Assembly (NCBI RefSeq): GCF_004664715.2
Contig: NC_051071.1
Location: 6,351,231-6,415,230, forward strand
Length of the DNA stretch: 64,000 nucleotides
Reading direction: 5' to 3'
DNA from: Peromyscus leucopus
Taxonomy: Eukaryota; Chordata; Mammalia; Rodentia; Cricetidae
In this document: positions 11,901 to 25,182 of the stretch, one piece after another
Layout of the letters: every line of letters starts with the position of its first letter
How positions within the stretch are numbered: position 1 is the first letter of the stretch
Translations under genes and position numbers: made by a program
Notes under the pieces: generated by a model
What the model was told of the DNA's origin: nothing
The model's database searches: none
Seen by the model: the letters and a program-made list of their open reading frames with translations, nothing else

Positions 11901-14204
11901 CTGAGTTTTGCATGTTTCCTGGGAAATTGACTCTTGGTGAAACATGACAGAATGTTTCTATAGTTGCCTGTGCTTCTGGGCTCAACACAGATAAAGTGAA
12001 GTCTATTCTGTCTTACCATGCAGATTGCTTTTATCTGGCATTATTGGCAGAAATCCTGTCAACTGAAGGCATTTTGCAGAAATTTTAGGCTAAGTCATTA
12101 TAGTCACATTTTATCCTAATTTTAAACAATTTTGAAAAGGTTCCAACTGTTTACCATTTCTCCATCTTCCCCCCCTGAACAATTAATTAATTAATTACTA
12201 AACAGTATGTATAATTAATTACTTAACAGTAATTAATATTTTCAAAATTAAGAGGGCTTGTGCATATGTTGTGGGTTGTAGTATCTTCCAAACAGAGAGA
12301 ATAAAAGAACCCAGACAAAGAAAAGTCCCTGGAAGGCTTGTTCCTTCAACCTCATTCTTTTCTCCTTTTTAAGTTCAGTTAGGAAGTGGATCTTGTCTTT
12401 AAGGAGTTAGGGGTTCACAGAGGGAAACACAGTTTCTTAGCTGGCCTACTATCGGGTGACTTAGACATTAGACCTTTCTTTCCCACAGTTCTGGAGCCTG
12501 TGAAGTCTAAGATTAGGGGTCAGGAGTAGAAGTGGGCTCTGCTGAAAGTGTTCCTCAAGACGGGGACTACAAAGGATGGATGCATGGTGAAGGAGTAGAA
12601 AGGGCACAAGGTAAGCCTGAGGAGTAAGCTGTTGTCCGGGGATAAATATCATGGTGGTTCCAAGGCCCAGACAAGAAGCTGCCCCTGGGCACTGTGATCG
12701 GTGGTCTTGACTTCAGAGTCCCCAATGACAGCACTTAAATGCTTCATCCCTATGATGGCCTAAGTGCCAGTAACTCCAGATGGTTCATTTAAGAACAAGT
12801 AGCAAGACTCAGAATTCTCCAGCTTCCATTTTCTCTTTCCATCCCCAAACTGGTCTGAGGCACTGTCTTGAAAACCTTCTGTGCATTTATTGGAGAGACA
12901 GGAAAGTATCAAGAAAATTGTATAGGATGTAGTCAAGACCATCACAGCAGGGAGAGACTGGAGAAGTTACCTGAAGTGAAAGGGTGGGATGGTTGTGGAC
13001 CAAGGTGAGCAGTGGGAGGTGCTGGAGGACTAGCTGAAGCTTGGTCTCTGTCTAAGAATGCTGCCTGACATTCACAGTCAGGCTCCTTCCCTCTGCAAAC
13101 AGGAGAGGGGAGCCACCTTCTCGGTTTATTACAGTGCCTCCATGTCCCAAGAAAGATTTCTGGGTTGTATATCTGACCAAAAGTTGATGGGGAGGAGAAT
13201 TAGATCCCAGCGTGTGAGAGAATGTTGGAGGAAGTACATGCTGTGAAAAGGGAGGTCAAGGGCTCAGATACAGAAAGAAGCCTTTGGAAAGTCAGTTACA
13301 TGGTGGGTGGGGGTGGGGGACAGGGAGATGTCTTGGTCGGGGGCAGCAGTACGGCCAGCCTTCTATTGGTATCTAGAAAGCAAAAGTCTCAGTCCCTAAC
13401 TCATCATCTTTTACTAGGTGGCAGCTGTAAAGAGGACACACACTGCCTTGCTGGTGGGACAGTGATTGAAATCCTCATGGTGAGGGAATCCCGGGGTGGG
13501 ATAGGGTGTATGATTTTGTAAATTTCCAGTCCTGTCAGCTTCCCAGAAATGACGTTGTCAGGGCCTTGTGCAGGACCTTTAGGAAAATAGGTTATTTTCA
13601 GCTCAAAGGGGGTTGCACTCTACTTAACCAGAGGCTAGCCCATGCATAGAATCCACAGAATTTCCTTCTGGATAGGACCATCCAGGTCTGCCCAGCCCGC
13701 TGCGGCCTGCAGCACGGAGGAGAGGAAAGATCGTATTTGTTGGTATTTCAGCTGTCTGTGGGAGAGCCTGGCTTTGCTGAGGCAGGGGGTGTGCAGACCT
13801 TAAATCCAGGTCCCAGAAGAAGCAGAAGTTATTTTATTTTCTAAAGGCCTTGATGTTTCTCATATGAAAATTTAAAAGGCTCAGTACTTCCCTCTTCTTC
13901 ATAAGATGGTGAGTTTTTAGAGAAAACAAAGGCCTGGGGGTGGGGTGGATGTTCCCAAAGAACTAGGTTCAGCAGCTGCTTTTCTGAGCTTCAGGATTTT
14001 GTGACCTTGGTACGGGCTTTTTCCCCTCTTCTCCAGTCCCGCCAAGTGTATCTAGCTAGTCATCCCATAGGTCTTGTTCTCGTGTTTTCTGCATCTCCAA
14101 TTCGACTTCCAAGTACTGAATGTCTCTCATTTTGGTCAGCAGGCTGTCTCCCCTGCCTGGTAACTAGTCTGGCTTGCAGAGATGGAAGGGAGGGGACCAC
14201 TTTC
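8905..14204. other. repeat-poor region upstream of the Ccdc85a promoter
   Basis: About 5.3 kb is almost free of recognisable transposons, unlike the flanking DNA. It holds an A+T-rich imperfect duplication ('cactaatgcccaaa' near 10,340 and 'caataatgcccaaa' near 10,420) and the TAATTA cluster at 12,183. Open frames up to 105 codons occur on both strands, but none shows domain-like sequence or a splice context. Confidence 0.5.
12183..12240. promoter_or_regulatory. cluster of TAATTA homeodomain core motifs
   Basis: Several TAATTA/ATTAATTA cores fall in about 60 bp: a tandem ATTA run at 12183-12197, TAATTAATTAC near 12213 and AGTAATTAA near 12230. They are 2.8 kb upstream of the Ccdc85a start in otherwise unique DNA. 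This could be an enhancer element or just A+T-rich repeat. Confidence 0.25.
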
Positions 14205-14811
14205 AGTCACTTGGTGGCGCGCTCGAGCCTCGAAAGGTCCTGGCGACTCCTGCTCCGCACCTGCTCTCGACTCCAGCCCCACCCGCATCCCTGCGCTCTG
14301 AGAGCCGCGCCCCCAGCCATCCCTAGCTGCCGAGCATCGAGTGCTCAGGGTCCCGGGAAGCAGCCTGAGTGGCAGCCGCTTCTACCCCTTGCTAGAGGCG
14401 CTGCGGGATGCTGGCGCCCGGGGCGCCAGCCCCCTCCCCCTGCGGCTCCCCAGCCCTCCCCCTCTTCCGGTGGGCTCTGAAAACCCAAGGCTTCTCCGAA
14501 CAGTTTAGGATCAGCCGCAGCAGGACTACATCCAGCCGGCGGCGCCGAGCCTACCGGGAAGGGCAGCGGCGCGGCGTGCTAGAGCCTTCCTGGGAAGGCC
14601 GAGCGCTCAGCAAGCCCTGGGCAGCTAGAAGAGCAGCGGAGTCCTGGGCTGAGCAAGGGGGGTGAGAAGGGCGTGTGCGTGCGTGTGACAGAGAGCCGTG
14701 GTGGTGGTGGTGGGTGGCGACTGTCTCGATCTGGGCGGAGGAGAGGGCAGGGGACCGAGGCAGAGCCCTCTGGGTGTCCCCGCCCGCTCCCGCTCCCCGG
14801 CGCCCTTCACC

Positions 14812-14970
14812 ATGGACTTGAGTGGAGTTGGGATGGACCACTGCAGCCACCCGCGGCTGCTGTCGAGCCCCGGGATTCGGCAGGTGCGCGCGCGCGGATG
14901 GCGAGGTAGGATGGCCGCGCAGCGCGATCCCTGCCGTCCCCACTCATCGGTCCCCGGGCGGTGCCGCTGA
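14812..14970 (+). CDS. candidate upstream ORF (52 codons) in the Ccdc85a leader
   Basis: The ATG at 14812 lies in CACCATGG, with A at -3 and G at +4, a better initiation context than the main Ccdc85a start. The frame runs 52 codons (begins MDLSGVGMDHCSHPRLL) to a stop at 14968-14970, 107 nt before the main ATG. It is a real uORF only if transcription starts upstream of 14812. A CAG/GTGCGC donor-like site inside it at about 14881 offers an alternative reading as a spliced upstream exon. The peptide is Arg/Pro/Ser-rich and I recognise no domain. Confidence 0.35.
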   Translation: MDLSGVGMDHCSHPRLLSSPGIRQVRARGWRGRMAAQRDPCRPHSSVPGRCR

Positions 14971-15026
14971 CTCTCGGAGCGCACAGGGGTGTGGGCGGAG
15001 GCCGCCCAGCCGCGCCCGCGCCTTAG

Positions 15027-15362
<336 letters not shown>

Positions 15363-15390
15363 TAAGGCCGGGCTGGTAGGGGCAGGGATC

Positions 15391-15438
15391 TGGGAGTGGG
15401 ACCGGGGGTGGGATGGGGTGGGGTGGGGTAGGGGGAGG
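15391..15438 (+). promoter_or_regulatory. G-rich tract with G-quadruplex potential after the exon 1 donor
   Basis: More than four G3-G5 runs separated by 1-3 bases (GGGGGTGGGATGGGG and onward) lie on the coding strand, 53 nt past the 5' splice site. The intronic RNA could fold as a G-quadruplex. The function is inferred. Confidence 0.5.
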
Positions 15439-18414
15439 CAGTCAAACTTTCGCCCCTCGGTCAACAGGTGAGCTTCCCCTTTCTCCTAGTAGCATCCCTT
15501 GTCCCCATCTCCAGCCCTTAAGAAAGTTTTCCAAACTTTAGAGGCTTTTGCCTCCCTTCATATTGGGGACTTACAGGCATCTGGTTTTCTCTTTCACTCT
15601 TCTGATACTAGGGGAGCAAGAGCCAAGGGTGCCAGAATTCAGGGAGGGATACGGGGAGCACAGAGAGCTTAGAAAGTCGATACGTTAGGAATTAGGTTAC
15701 AGTCCCCCGCGGGAGAGGACTAGTGAGCTTGCCACCCCAGGCGTCTTCGCCTTTAGGGGTCTAGTGTGGCTGCTCTGGCGCCACTAGCTTTCTAGTGAAC
15801 AGAGGGCAAAGAAAGGGCACCGCTGCTGGGACGGGAGAGAAGGAAGCATCGGGCTCGACCCGAGAAGCCCGTGTGAGTGTGTGGTGTGCGAGTGAGCCTG
15901 ATTTCTGCCTTCAAGTCTTAACTAGCTCCCATGATTTCCTTCGCCTAAGGTTGGCGTCACCTGGAGTTGCTTTCCTTCCCTGCGCTAGTCACTCCGGATT
16001 TCACATTGATTTTATTAAGCGTGGGTGGGGACCACTGTAGAAGGCGCCGGTAAGTGTCCTTAGTGATGCTTTGTTTTTGAGCTAGGTCTACCCCCAAACC
16101 CATGAACTTTCTTTTATCTTTGGAGAGCTCTAATGTGCTAGCCAGGCTGCCACAGACCCACCGGGAACCGCCCTGCCGCTGTGCACTGCAAACTTCCTCT
16201 GCTCACAGCTCGCCCGGTGCCTTCTGGTATTCCTTCCTCTCATTGTTCTGCTTTTGTTTATAGGAAGCCAGACACAAACGAAACCAAAGTAGGAACCCCA
16301 GGGACCAAATTCCCTCCAGGCACAAACTGTTCCTGTCTCTCCCTTCTCCCACTGTTTCTTAATTGCCCCAGCTCTGCAGCTCTGGGATTCTGGAGTACTG
16401 AGGAATGGGAAGGGCCAGATGCTCCTGGCTCACCTTTGTGTGAGCCCAAGTGGAAATGACTCCCTCAGGTCCAAACCCAGTGTCACACACTCCCTAGTGT
16501 GGGAACAGATAGGAATATTCCCACAGTCAAAATCTTTCTCGTTTTAATTCATTACTAATGGATTATTTATTAAGTACCAGACTCCTAGGGGAAATGAGAG
16601 GAAGGCTAGAATAGAAGGAATATGGTCTTGGAAGTAAGGACCTTCATCTACCAGGGAGGCAAGCTTGTGTAATTAATTTCTCAGATCCTTGTTTTGTTGA
16701 TTAATAAAATATGGATGATAAGATCTACTTCCTAAAGGTGTTGTGAAAATAAGGCACAACACTGTAGAGGAAAGGTTTGATGCTGAAATTGACTGCAAAA
16801 TATGGTAGTTATTGTCATCAGGGGAAAGCATCCGTGTAGAACCATGTGCCTCTAGGAGCTGGGTATCTTAGGCAAGGCTGGGCAATAGGATTTGTTTGTG
16901 GTGCTCTAGTTTATTCTTCTTTCTTGGTTTGAAACACAATGTGTATTGGAAAAGTTTTTTCATTAACTTCCTAAAGGTTTCATTCAGATAAAGAACTAAT
17001 GTTAATAACTCAAGAAATCCTTGGAAGGTCTTTTAGGCTGTGCACAACGTGTGCAGGTCTAGGAGAGAGGGCGGAGAGTGGTATCAGGCCACATTATCTG
17101 GTCAGTCCCTCCAGTGGCCTCATCTAGAGAAATAGAGATTGGGTCAGTTAAAGCAATTTTACCCCGATATCACAAGGTTTTGTAGGCTACCTCCTTATCC
17201 AGTTCAGAAGCGATTGAGGCTGGTCCCTATGATGTTCTTTTGTGGCTTGGATTCCAGAACCCTGACTAGTGGTGACCAGGGAATGAAGGAATGACAACAT
17301 GCAGACACACTCAGAGAAGCTGGGATCTGGTGGGACGAGCTCACTCTGATGGAAGAGTGGAGCCACAGCATCCTTCAATCTCAGTGCGTTTGTCATATAC
17401 AGTTCAACAAGGAGGCAGAGTTATTGTATATAGGGAAATGAAGAGGTGAGGTTATTATATGTAGCTTAACAAGGAGGAAGGTTCGCTAATCTCTGCAGGA
17501 GGTGTTTTTGTATGGGAGCAGTCTTCAGGCTGTGAACACCTGGGGAAGGGAGAAAACTACAGTGATATTTCTGCACACACTGACATTTTTGACATATTTG
17601 TACCTGAGGAAGTCTTTGCCATCCTTTTGAGCCTCACCTGGGGAGAGTTTGCCACTCTCGTGGGGCCATGTTATTAGGGCCCTTGACATGGCCATGCCCA
17701 TGTTAACAGCACACATCACTCAGGAGACCACTAACTCCTTACCGGTCATTTTCTATCGCAAATTCTGCTTCCTTCTTTCGGTAAACATGGTAGTCCCCAA
17801 TCCTTTTGTTCTCCCTTCTGTTCACCAGTTGGGATGAGAGCTTCCTTGGATTCCATAGGGAGCCAAGAATATGCTTGATTGAATGAACAATGGGTATATT
17901 TTCTTATTTTTTGTCTTAACTGGAAGTGATTCCATTTGGGGGTCCTCTGAGGGCCTGGCACTCTTGAAAACTGCAAATGTTGAGTAACTGGGATGACAAC
18001 ACCTGTAACCTGACTTTAAAAATCATATCTAACTGTTTTGAAGTGGTTAAGTGGGAGTGCCACTGTACAATTTGGTCAGCTTAGGGAAACTGTTGGCCTC
18101 TCAGCCTCAATCTTCCAATCTGCCAAATGGGGATTTTGATAGTATCTGAGGTTTTATGAAGATTAAACATTGCACATGTACAGAGAGACCGATGTGTTGA
18201 GAATGCTTTCTCAACAGAGTAATGTTTAGAAAAGGCTTAGTGGATGTTCTCTGTGTCCAGTGTGTGGATCCGGAAGACATGGTGAAGGGTTTTGTTAGAG
18301 TTGTGGTGCTGTGAAGAAATGAAAACCATCTTTTTGTACTGCTGAGCCTGGTCCAGGTGGGGACTGCTCTGGAGGAATTAATTGAGTAGCTACAGCTGTG
18401 TTGCACTTATTAAT

Positions 18415-18727
18415 TTTATCACTTGCTCAGTTGCTGTGTGAAACACCCTGGCCAGGGAGTTTGTAGAAGAAAGAGTTTATTTGTACTTATGATTCCAGGG
18501 AGATAAGAGTCCATAAGGCACTGGTGGCAGGAGCAGGAAGCTGAGAGCTCATATCTTCAACTGCGAGCACAAAGCAGATAATGGAGATAACAGGCGGAGG
18601 AGTGAGCCCACCTCCTGTAACACACTTCTCCAGCAAGGTCATACCTCCTAACCATCTCCCAGATAGGAACATCAATTGGAGGTTTGTTCAGAGCCTGGGG
18701 GTGGGGACATTCTCATTCAAATCACTG
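18415..18727 (-). mobile_element. MaLR-type solo LTR, antisense
   Basis: The antisense MaLR order is visible: 'ttgctgtgtgaaacaccctg', 'agagtttatttgtactt', 'aggagcaggaagctgagagc', 'ccagcaaggtcatacctcct' and 'cattctcattcaaatcac'. It belongs to the same family as 43,268, 50,685, 58,168, 61,012 and 63,878. Confidence 0.65.
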
Positions 18728-20227
18728 TATTCCTTAACCCCCCACATCTGCAGAGAACACAAAGAACCACATGAAAACAATTTTCTTGTACCAGAGACAC
18801 AGCTTTTAGTAGGTTGAAATCTTGAGTGATTTAAACTTTTAAAAGGCTACTTTAGGCACTGAGAGTAATATCTTGTGGCCTGTGGAGATGTTAAAAGAAC
18901 ATTTTTTTTTTAAAGAAAGTCTATATCTTAATGTGCCAGATTTGAAGAAGCTAGTTCACAAGGTTATTGGTTCAAGTTGGTTGCTTATCTGTCCATCAAA
19001 GGTGAAGAAAATAGATCAACATTGGAAGCAAATAATATTCTCAAGAACAGGAATAGGAAGCAGGAGCTATGGAAGACATAAATGGACCCACGCTGCTGGA
19101 CCACCTACTCTGGAATGTTGGAAAGCGTCCATTTCAGTTCTTAAGGAAAAGCCTATGATAATAGCAATCCTGTACATTATCATTCTAGATAAGTCAAGAA
19201 CAGCCACAGCATAGACACATCCAAGTGTTTTCAGGTGGAAATGCACTCAGATGAAGAAAACACAGCTTGAACTTCATCTCAAATGCCTTGGTGGAACTAA
19301 ATGTTGATTAATTTTTAAAGCTTATCAAGATTGATTTTGTTTGGTATCATTTTCTCTGAATACCCAGAACTTCTGATTCTTCTAAACCATCAATATCAAG
19401 TGATAACTTACCCGCATTCTACTATACATCCCAATAGAATAGGGTCCAACTGAAAACAGCATGGAATTCCTTTTGGGTAACTACAGCTGTAGCTTGTTTG
19501 GTCCATAGACCTAGAGTTTTAAAGAAGATGGACACTGAGATGTTCATAAATATATACTGTGTCCACTGTATATGTCCATGTAGCAAAGCATGGCTGCAGG
19601 TGCAGTAAATCAGTAAGTCTAGGTTTAATCTGAGCAGAGCATTCCTGGGTGGTCCCAGGGGAAGAGGAGAAGCCATGAGGGTAACCAGGAGGGGAAGTCC
19701 ATGGGCCATACCTTAAATATCCTCTGGGAGTGGAGCTGCTTGGCGGGCTTTCTCAGGGGTGGGGTCTAGGGGGAGAGAGAGGTGGGACTGAGGTGAGGCT
19801 TCCCCCTAAACATAAACAGAAACTTCAGACATCTGATTTTCACATTGTCAGAACTGTACATGAGGCAGGTGATGAAGGTGATGTCTAGTGAACGCTCAAG
19901 TATGCTAAAGGCGTTAAGCATTGGATTGAAGTGTCATCTCATCATGGGTGATGTTATGGTACTAGGGGGACACTTCTCAGAGGAATCTCTCATTTTGTGT
20001 AAGTTCATATCGAGAAGGAGATATCTTCTACTTGGAATGCATAAGCATAATTGGGTATAAAAGGGATTTATTTATTAATTTTTCCTGGCGAAGAGAGGTA
20101 CCTGAGGTGTTTCATGAGTGACTCAACATGCAGAAAGTGCTTTTGAAGACCACTCTGGCAAGGAGTGCTTGTATTAGAGTTAGTGAGGAAAGACAGGGGA
20201 TGGTAAATGAAGGCAGGGTGTGTCCGT

Positions 20228-20254
20228 CCCCCCCCCCCCCCCCCCCCCCCCCCC
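20228..20254. repeat. C homopolymer (27)
   Basis: 27 consecutive C, so G27 on the other strand. Runs of C/G this long are rare in mammals and prone to length error. Confidence 0.95.
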
Positions 20255-20796
20255 GTAGCATTTTTCATACATGGTACTACGGTCTGGACTGGCTTTTTGT
20301 TACCACTTTCACTAGAGCAGCTTTAGGATCTTAGGTTCTAGGGCTTCTTGAATGTTCATGAACACATTTCTAACACTTGCATTAGTGCATAGTCCGTGGC
20401 TACTAACTTTTTGTGAATGAATGAATGAATGAATCATTATTCATGCTGGAGAAGTGCACAAAGACAGAGCATTTGAAGCTCTGTGAGACTTGAGGAACCC
20501 TGTATCCTAAAGGCATTGGGAAGCTACCAATGTGATTCATGGTGGGAGTAAGAAGTTTAAATTTTGGAGGTCCAAACTCCAAAGATTTGTTTGGCTCCAA
20601 GGAGAGGTGGTGGGGAAGATACGGAGGGACGACCCCGTGTTCTTATAAAGAGTAAAAGGTGGAGGTGGCATTTGCTGAGGGTGCAGTTTGGGGAGGAGTA
20701 TTATAATCGCAGCAGCTCTGGTTTATGGTAAATGTTGAGCTTGGGTGAATTCCCAGTGGTTATGGTCAGTAAGGGTGGATACAGTGGACTAGTTTG

Positions 20797-20810
20797 CCAC
20801 CAGGGGGCAC
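20797..20810 (+). promoter_or_regulatory. CTCF consensus match in intron 1
   Basis: CCACCAGGGGGCAC matches the CTCF core CCASYAGRKGGCRS at every position. It lies about 0.8 kb upstream of exon 2, outside any repeat I recognise. Occupancy is not shown by sequence. Confidence 0.55.
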
Positions 20811-20944
20811 TGTGCTTTTCCCCAGGGGTTGGGGGAATGGACAGCTCATACCCTGTTGAGTCTGAAAACTTCACAGCAGCTTTTTAAAGAAATGCTGCCT
20901 CAGCCTTTCCACAGTCACAAGGCATAAACAACTTTCTTTTCCTC

Positions 20945-21080
20945 TTCTCTTCCTTTTTCTCTCTCTCACTGGCATGAAACTCATGGTGTGGCCTGGATAG
21001 AATAGCTTTGAAGTCCTATGGAGGCTCCTGCTTCTGCCTCCCAGGTTGCTGGATTACCTGTGTAAGCCACCATGCCACCA
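20945..21080 (-). mobile_element. old B1-like SINE relic, antisense
   Basis: Diverged antisense B1/7SL-type modules are present: 'gtgtggcctggata', 'gctcctgcttctgcctccca', 'ggttgctggattac' and 'gccaccatgccacc'. Confidence 0.5.
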
Positions 21081-21328
21081 TCTTTGTCTCTGAAGTGTAG
21101 GGCACTAATTTCCTGCCAAGGCTGCTCCCTAGCTGCTGGCAGAATCAAGCTCCTGGAGGCCCAGGTTCTTCTGTAAAAGGGTCATAATTTTTATCCCCTA
21201 AACTCTGGGGTGAGAAACTGAATAAAATAACTGTTAGAGTATGCTTTAGGGAACATAACCAGTACCTGTAGTTTAACTTCATGGATATCTGCAATCTTTC
21301 AATTTTCTGTGGTCTCTTACCTGGCGTA

Positions 21329-21521
21329 CAGTGGTTCTCAACCCTCCTAATGCTGTGACCCCTTAATATGGTTCCTCATGTTGTCGTGACCCTCAACCAT
21401 AAAATTGTTTTCATTGCTACTTTATATCTGTAATCTTGCTACTGTTATGAATCATAATGTAAATGCTCTTAGAGCTAGAAGTTTGCCAAAGGGGTTGTGA
21501 CCCACATGTTGAGAACCTATG
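21329..21521 (+). mobile_element. hAT-type non-autonomous DNA transposon (URR1-like)
   Basis: The terminal inverted repeats are CAGTGGTTCTCAACC at the left and GGTTGAGAACC-type (here TGTTGAGAACCTATG) at the right. Internal modules 'tgctgtgacccctt', 'cctcaaccataaaattgttt' and 'gctactgttatgaatcataa' are shared with 52,053, 57,919 and 62,528. It has no coding capacity. Confidence 0.75.
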
Positions 21522-21563
21522 TAAGGATTCTCCGGTTCTGGGGCTTTCCCTGCAAAGGTCTAG

Positions 21564-22676
<1,113 letters not shown>

Positions 22677-24417
22677 GTATGGGTAGGTAGGAGACCTGAC
22701 ATTTCCCCGGGATAATCATCATGCGTTTCGTCTCCACTCTCCCCATATTTATTTTATCTTAAATAGCCTGAAGGTGCTTGGGTGTGAGGGTAGGGAGGAG
22801 AGGTGAACTGTCCATCTTGGGCTGCTGAGTTGCCAGGGTGAAATCTGTACTCTGTTGGATAGAAATAGATTCATTGACTCTGTCCTTGAACGTTTTCCTA
22901 GCTGTTTGCTGTTTCCTACCAGGGATCATTTGTGGCATGGCTTCCAGATGATTTTGAAATCCAGTGAATAGCTTATGTATAGGAAGAAATGAATATTTAA
23001 ACACAACAAAGAAATTTCATGTCCCTAAACAGACTCCGTGGTTTTTGCTTAAGGACCTGTGCATGTACCTTTATCTTGAAAATTTTTTAAAATTTTCTGT
23101 CGGTTTGGAGGTGGTGGCATCAATCTGTGACCTTTATTTGCATTTAAAATGCAGCAAATGATTCCTTCCCTACTCAGAACCTATCAGCCTCTTCTCCACA
23201 GTCTCAGCCATATTCCAACAGGATGTACTTGCACTGCAGGAGATGTCTTTCTGGGTCATTTAAGTGTGCCTGTTTAAAATGTGCACTGTCTGGAGGCTAG
23301 AAAGCGGAACACCCACTGTATTTGCTGAGGCAACATTATACTAGCACTTTTAAACCTTTTGGAAGAGGCTTAATTTTCTGCATCTTGGTTCTGAAATCAC
23401 TTTGAACCTGAAAAAGAAATCATTTCTTAAAGAAAATAAAAAAGCCTAACTCCCCCCATAGTTCTGTGTTATCTATGGTTGGGTTGGAGTGGACGTGATT
23501 GGTTTTTATCAACTGTCATTTTTCTATTCAAGATATCTGAAATTTATCATTTTATTTGAAATCTGCTCTAGAGTCTGTGGGCAGCCAGCTCCAAGCAGGG
23601 GTGGAGGCGGCAGCCAGTTTTAGCAGTGACACAAAAGGGTAAATTTTCAATATTGTGCCTGGGGATTTACCTGTTGGGTTCCATTTCATCCTAACCTTCT
23701 CTCTAGTGCTGAAGCTGACTCTGGAAGCTTGCCTTCCAGTGTATCCAGTGTTCTTTTGAGTGAAAAGGGGGTGGTGGGGGGATTCAAAGCTGCAGGTTTC
23801 TTTGTTGTTCACGTTGAGAGGTGGCTGGGAGAAGCCAGTCCCCTGTTGTGGTGCCCTGATGGCTGCTGGCAACTTGGCCCTACAGCTCTCCGTAAGAGCC
23901 CAAAGTCATTTAGAAAGACAATTGGTTGCTGCTGTCTTGAGTTGGGTCACTCTTCATCATACTTGTCTTCAGGGGCCACCATGGGTTAATGGGAAGGTAA
24001 ACTTAATGACTTTTCCATTTCTTGATTAGCTTTTAATGAGCTTGAGAAGTAACTCTGTGTACTATTTTAAGGAAACTTCTTAAAAAAAATACTGAGGGAC
24101 AAGTAATTCACTTACAAAATGGTTATTTAAATAAAGAACTACAGTTCATTTTTTATCTTATTATGCTTAAGACATTACTCTTTTCATTTACAAATATTAT
24201 TGTATATATTTATTGGGTAAAATGTGGTGGGTTGATACTGTATATACAATGTGGCATGGTTAAATCAATCTAAATAGCATATCCATTACCCAGCTCACAA
24301 ATCATGTTTGTGTTGGGACATTTGAAGCTTGCCTTTTTAGTTATTTTGAGATACACAATACTTTGTTAGTGCCTGTGGCCATCCTGCCTCTGCCTCTGCC
24401 TACTCCTTCTGTCTCTT
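22677..24417. other. intronic unique-looking DNA
   Basis: No exon signal is visible. A 24-bp stretch at 23,028-23,050 resembles the region before the ERV primer site at 2,319-2,344, but is too short to call. Confidence 0.45.
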
Positions 24418-24490
24418 CCGACTCAGTGGCAGAGTGTTTGTGTACTGAATACAAGGTCCTGAGTTTGATCATCAGCTCTGAAAACAAAAT
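24418..24490 (+). mobile_element. ID SINE (tRNA-derived), diverged
   Basis: It matches the ID/BC1 order: CTCAGTGGCAGAGTG (A-box-like), GTACTGAATACAAGG, CCTGAGTTTGATCATCAGC (B-box-like), then an A-rich tail. Confidence 0.6.
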
Positions 24491-24509
24491 CAGTGGATCA
24501 AATATGTGT

Positions 24510-24890
24510 GTCTATTCTTGGAGTTTCCTATCTTGTTCCATTGGTCAATGTGTCTTTTAAAAAGTTTTTTATTGTACTATGTTGTTTTTATTATAATATT
24601 TTTTAAAATTGAATGTGATACCTCTAGCTTTGTTTTTTTAAATATTGTTTTGGATATTCAGGATCATTTATATATTCATTTTAATTTTAGATTTTTTTGA
24701 CCATTTCTTTGAAAAAACAACATTGAGATTTTGGTAAAGATTATGTTGATTCTTTCAAAAGCTTATAGTGGTTTTACAGTATTAATTGTTCCAATCCATG
24801 ATTATAGAATATCCTTTAGTTTACCTTTATTTTTCTTCAATTTATTTCATTAATGTTTTATAGTTTTCAATATACAGACCCTTTACCTCC
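24510..24890 (-). mobile_element. old L1 fragment, antisense (ORF2 3' part)
   Basis: The antisense of ORF2's C-terminal region is present: 'ttccattggtcaatgtgtct', 'cctctagctttgtttt', 'ttggatattcaggatcattt' and 'ccaatccatgattatagaat'. It continues beyond the SINE at 24,891. Confidence 0.6.
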
Positions 24891-25182
24891 TTAATTGTGT
24901 GTATGTATGTGGTGGTGCATGCACAGATGTGTTCCTATACTGAGTTTGGAGGAAGGACATTAGGAGTTATACTGTATCCCTCTCGTTATTTCCCTGAGAC
25001 GGGGTCTCTTATTGAACCTGGAGTTAGGCTATCACCATCTGTTTCTGTATCCCACCTCTGCTGTATCCCCCCAGTGCTGGGATATATCTGGCTTTTTATG
25101 TGGGTGATGGAGATTAGAACTAAGGTCCTTATGCCTGCTTAGCAAGTGCTGCTACCCACTGAACCATTTTACCAGATCCTCT
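24891..25182 (-). mobile_element. B3/B4 SINE, antisense
   Basis: It has the antisense layout: a GT-rich start, 'gagacggggtctcttattga', 'ccccagtgctgggatata', 'gaactaaggtccttatgcct' and 'ccactgaaccattttacc' (tRNA-like head). It is inserted in the old L1. Confidence 0.6.

Noticed and set aside
14207..14220. CTCF-like sequence at the CpG-island edge
   Set aside because: TCACTTGGTGGCGC misses the core at two positions, unlike the clean match at 20,797.
14001..14480. Forward frame of 159 codons ahead of the promoter
   Set aside because: It runs from unique DNA into the CpG island, has no domain-like sequence and no splice or start support.
23028..23050. Stretch resembling the ERV sequence before the primer site at 2,319-2,344
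   Set aside because: About 22 matching bases without further flanking similarity; not enough to call an ERV fragment.
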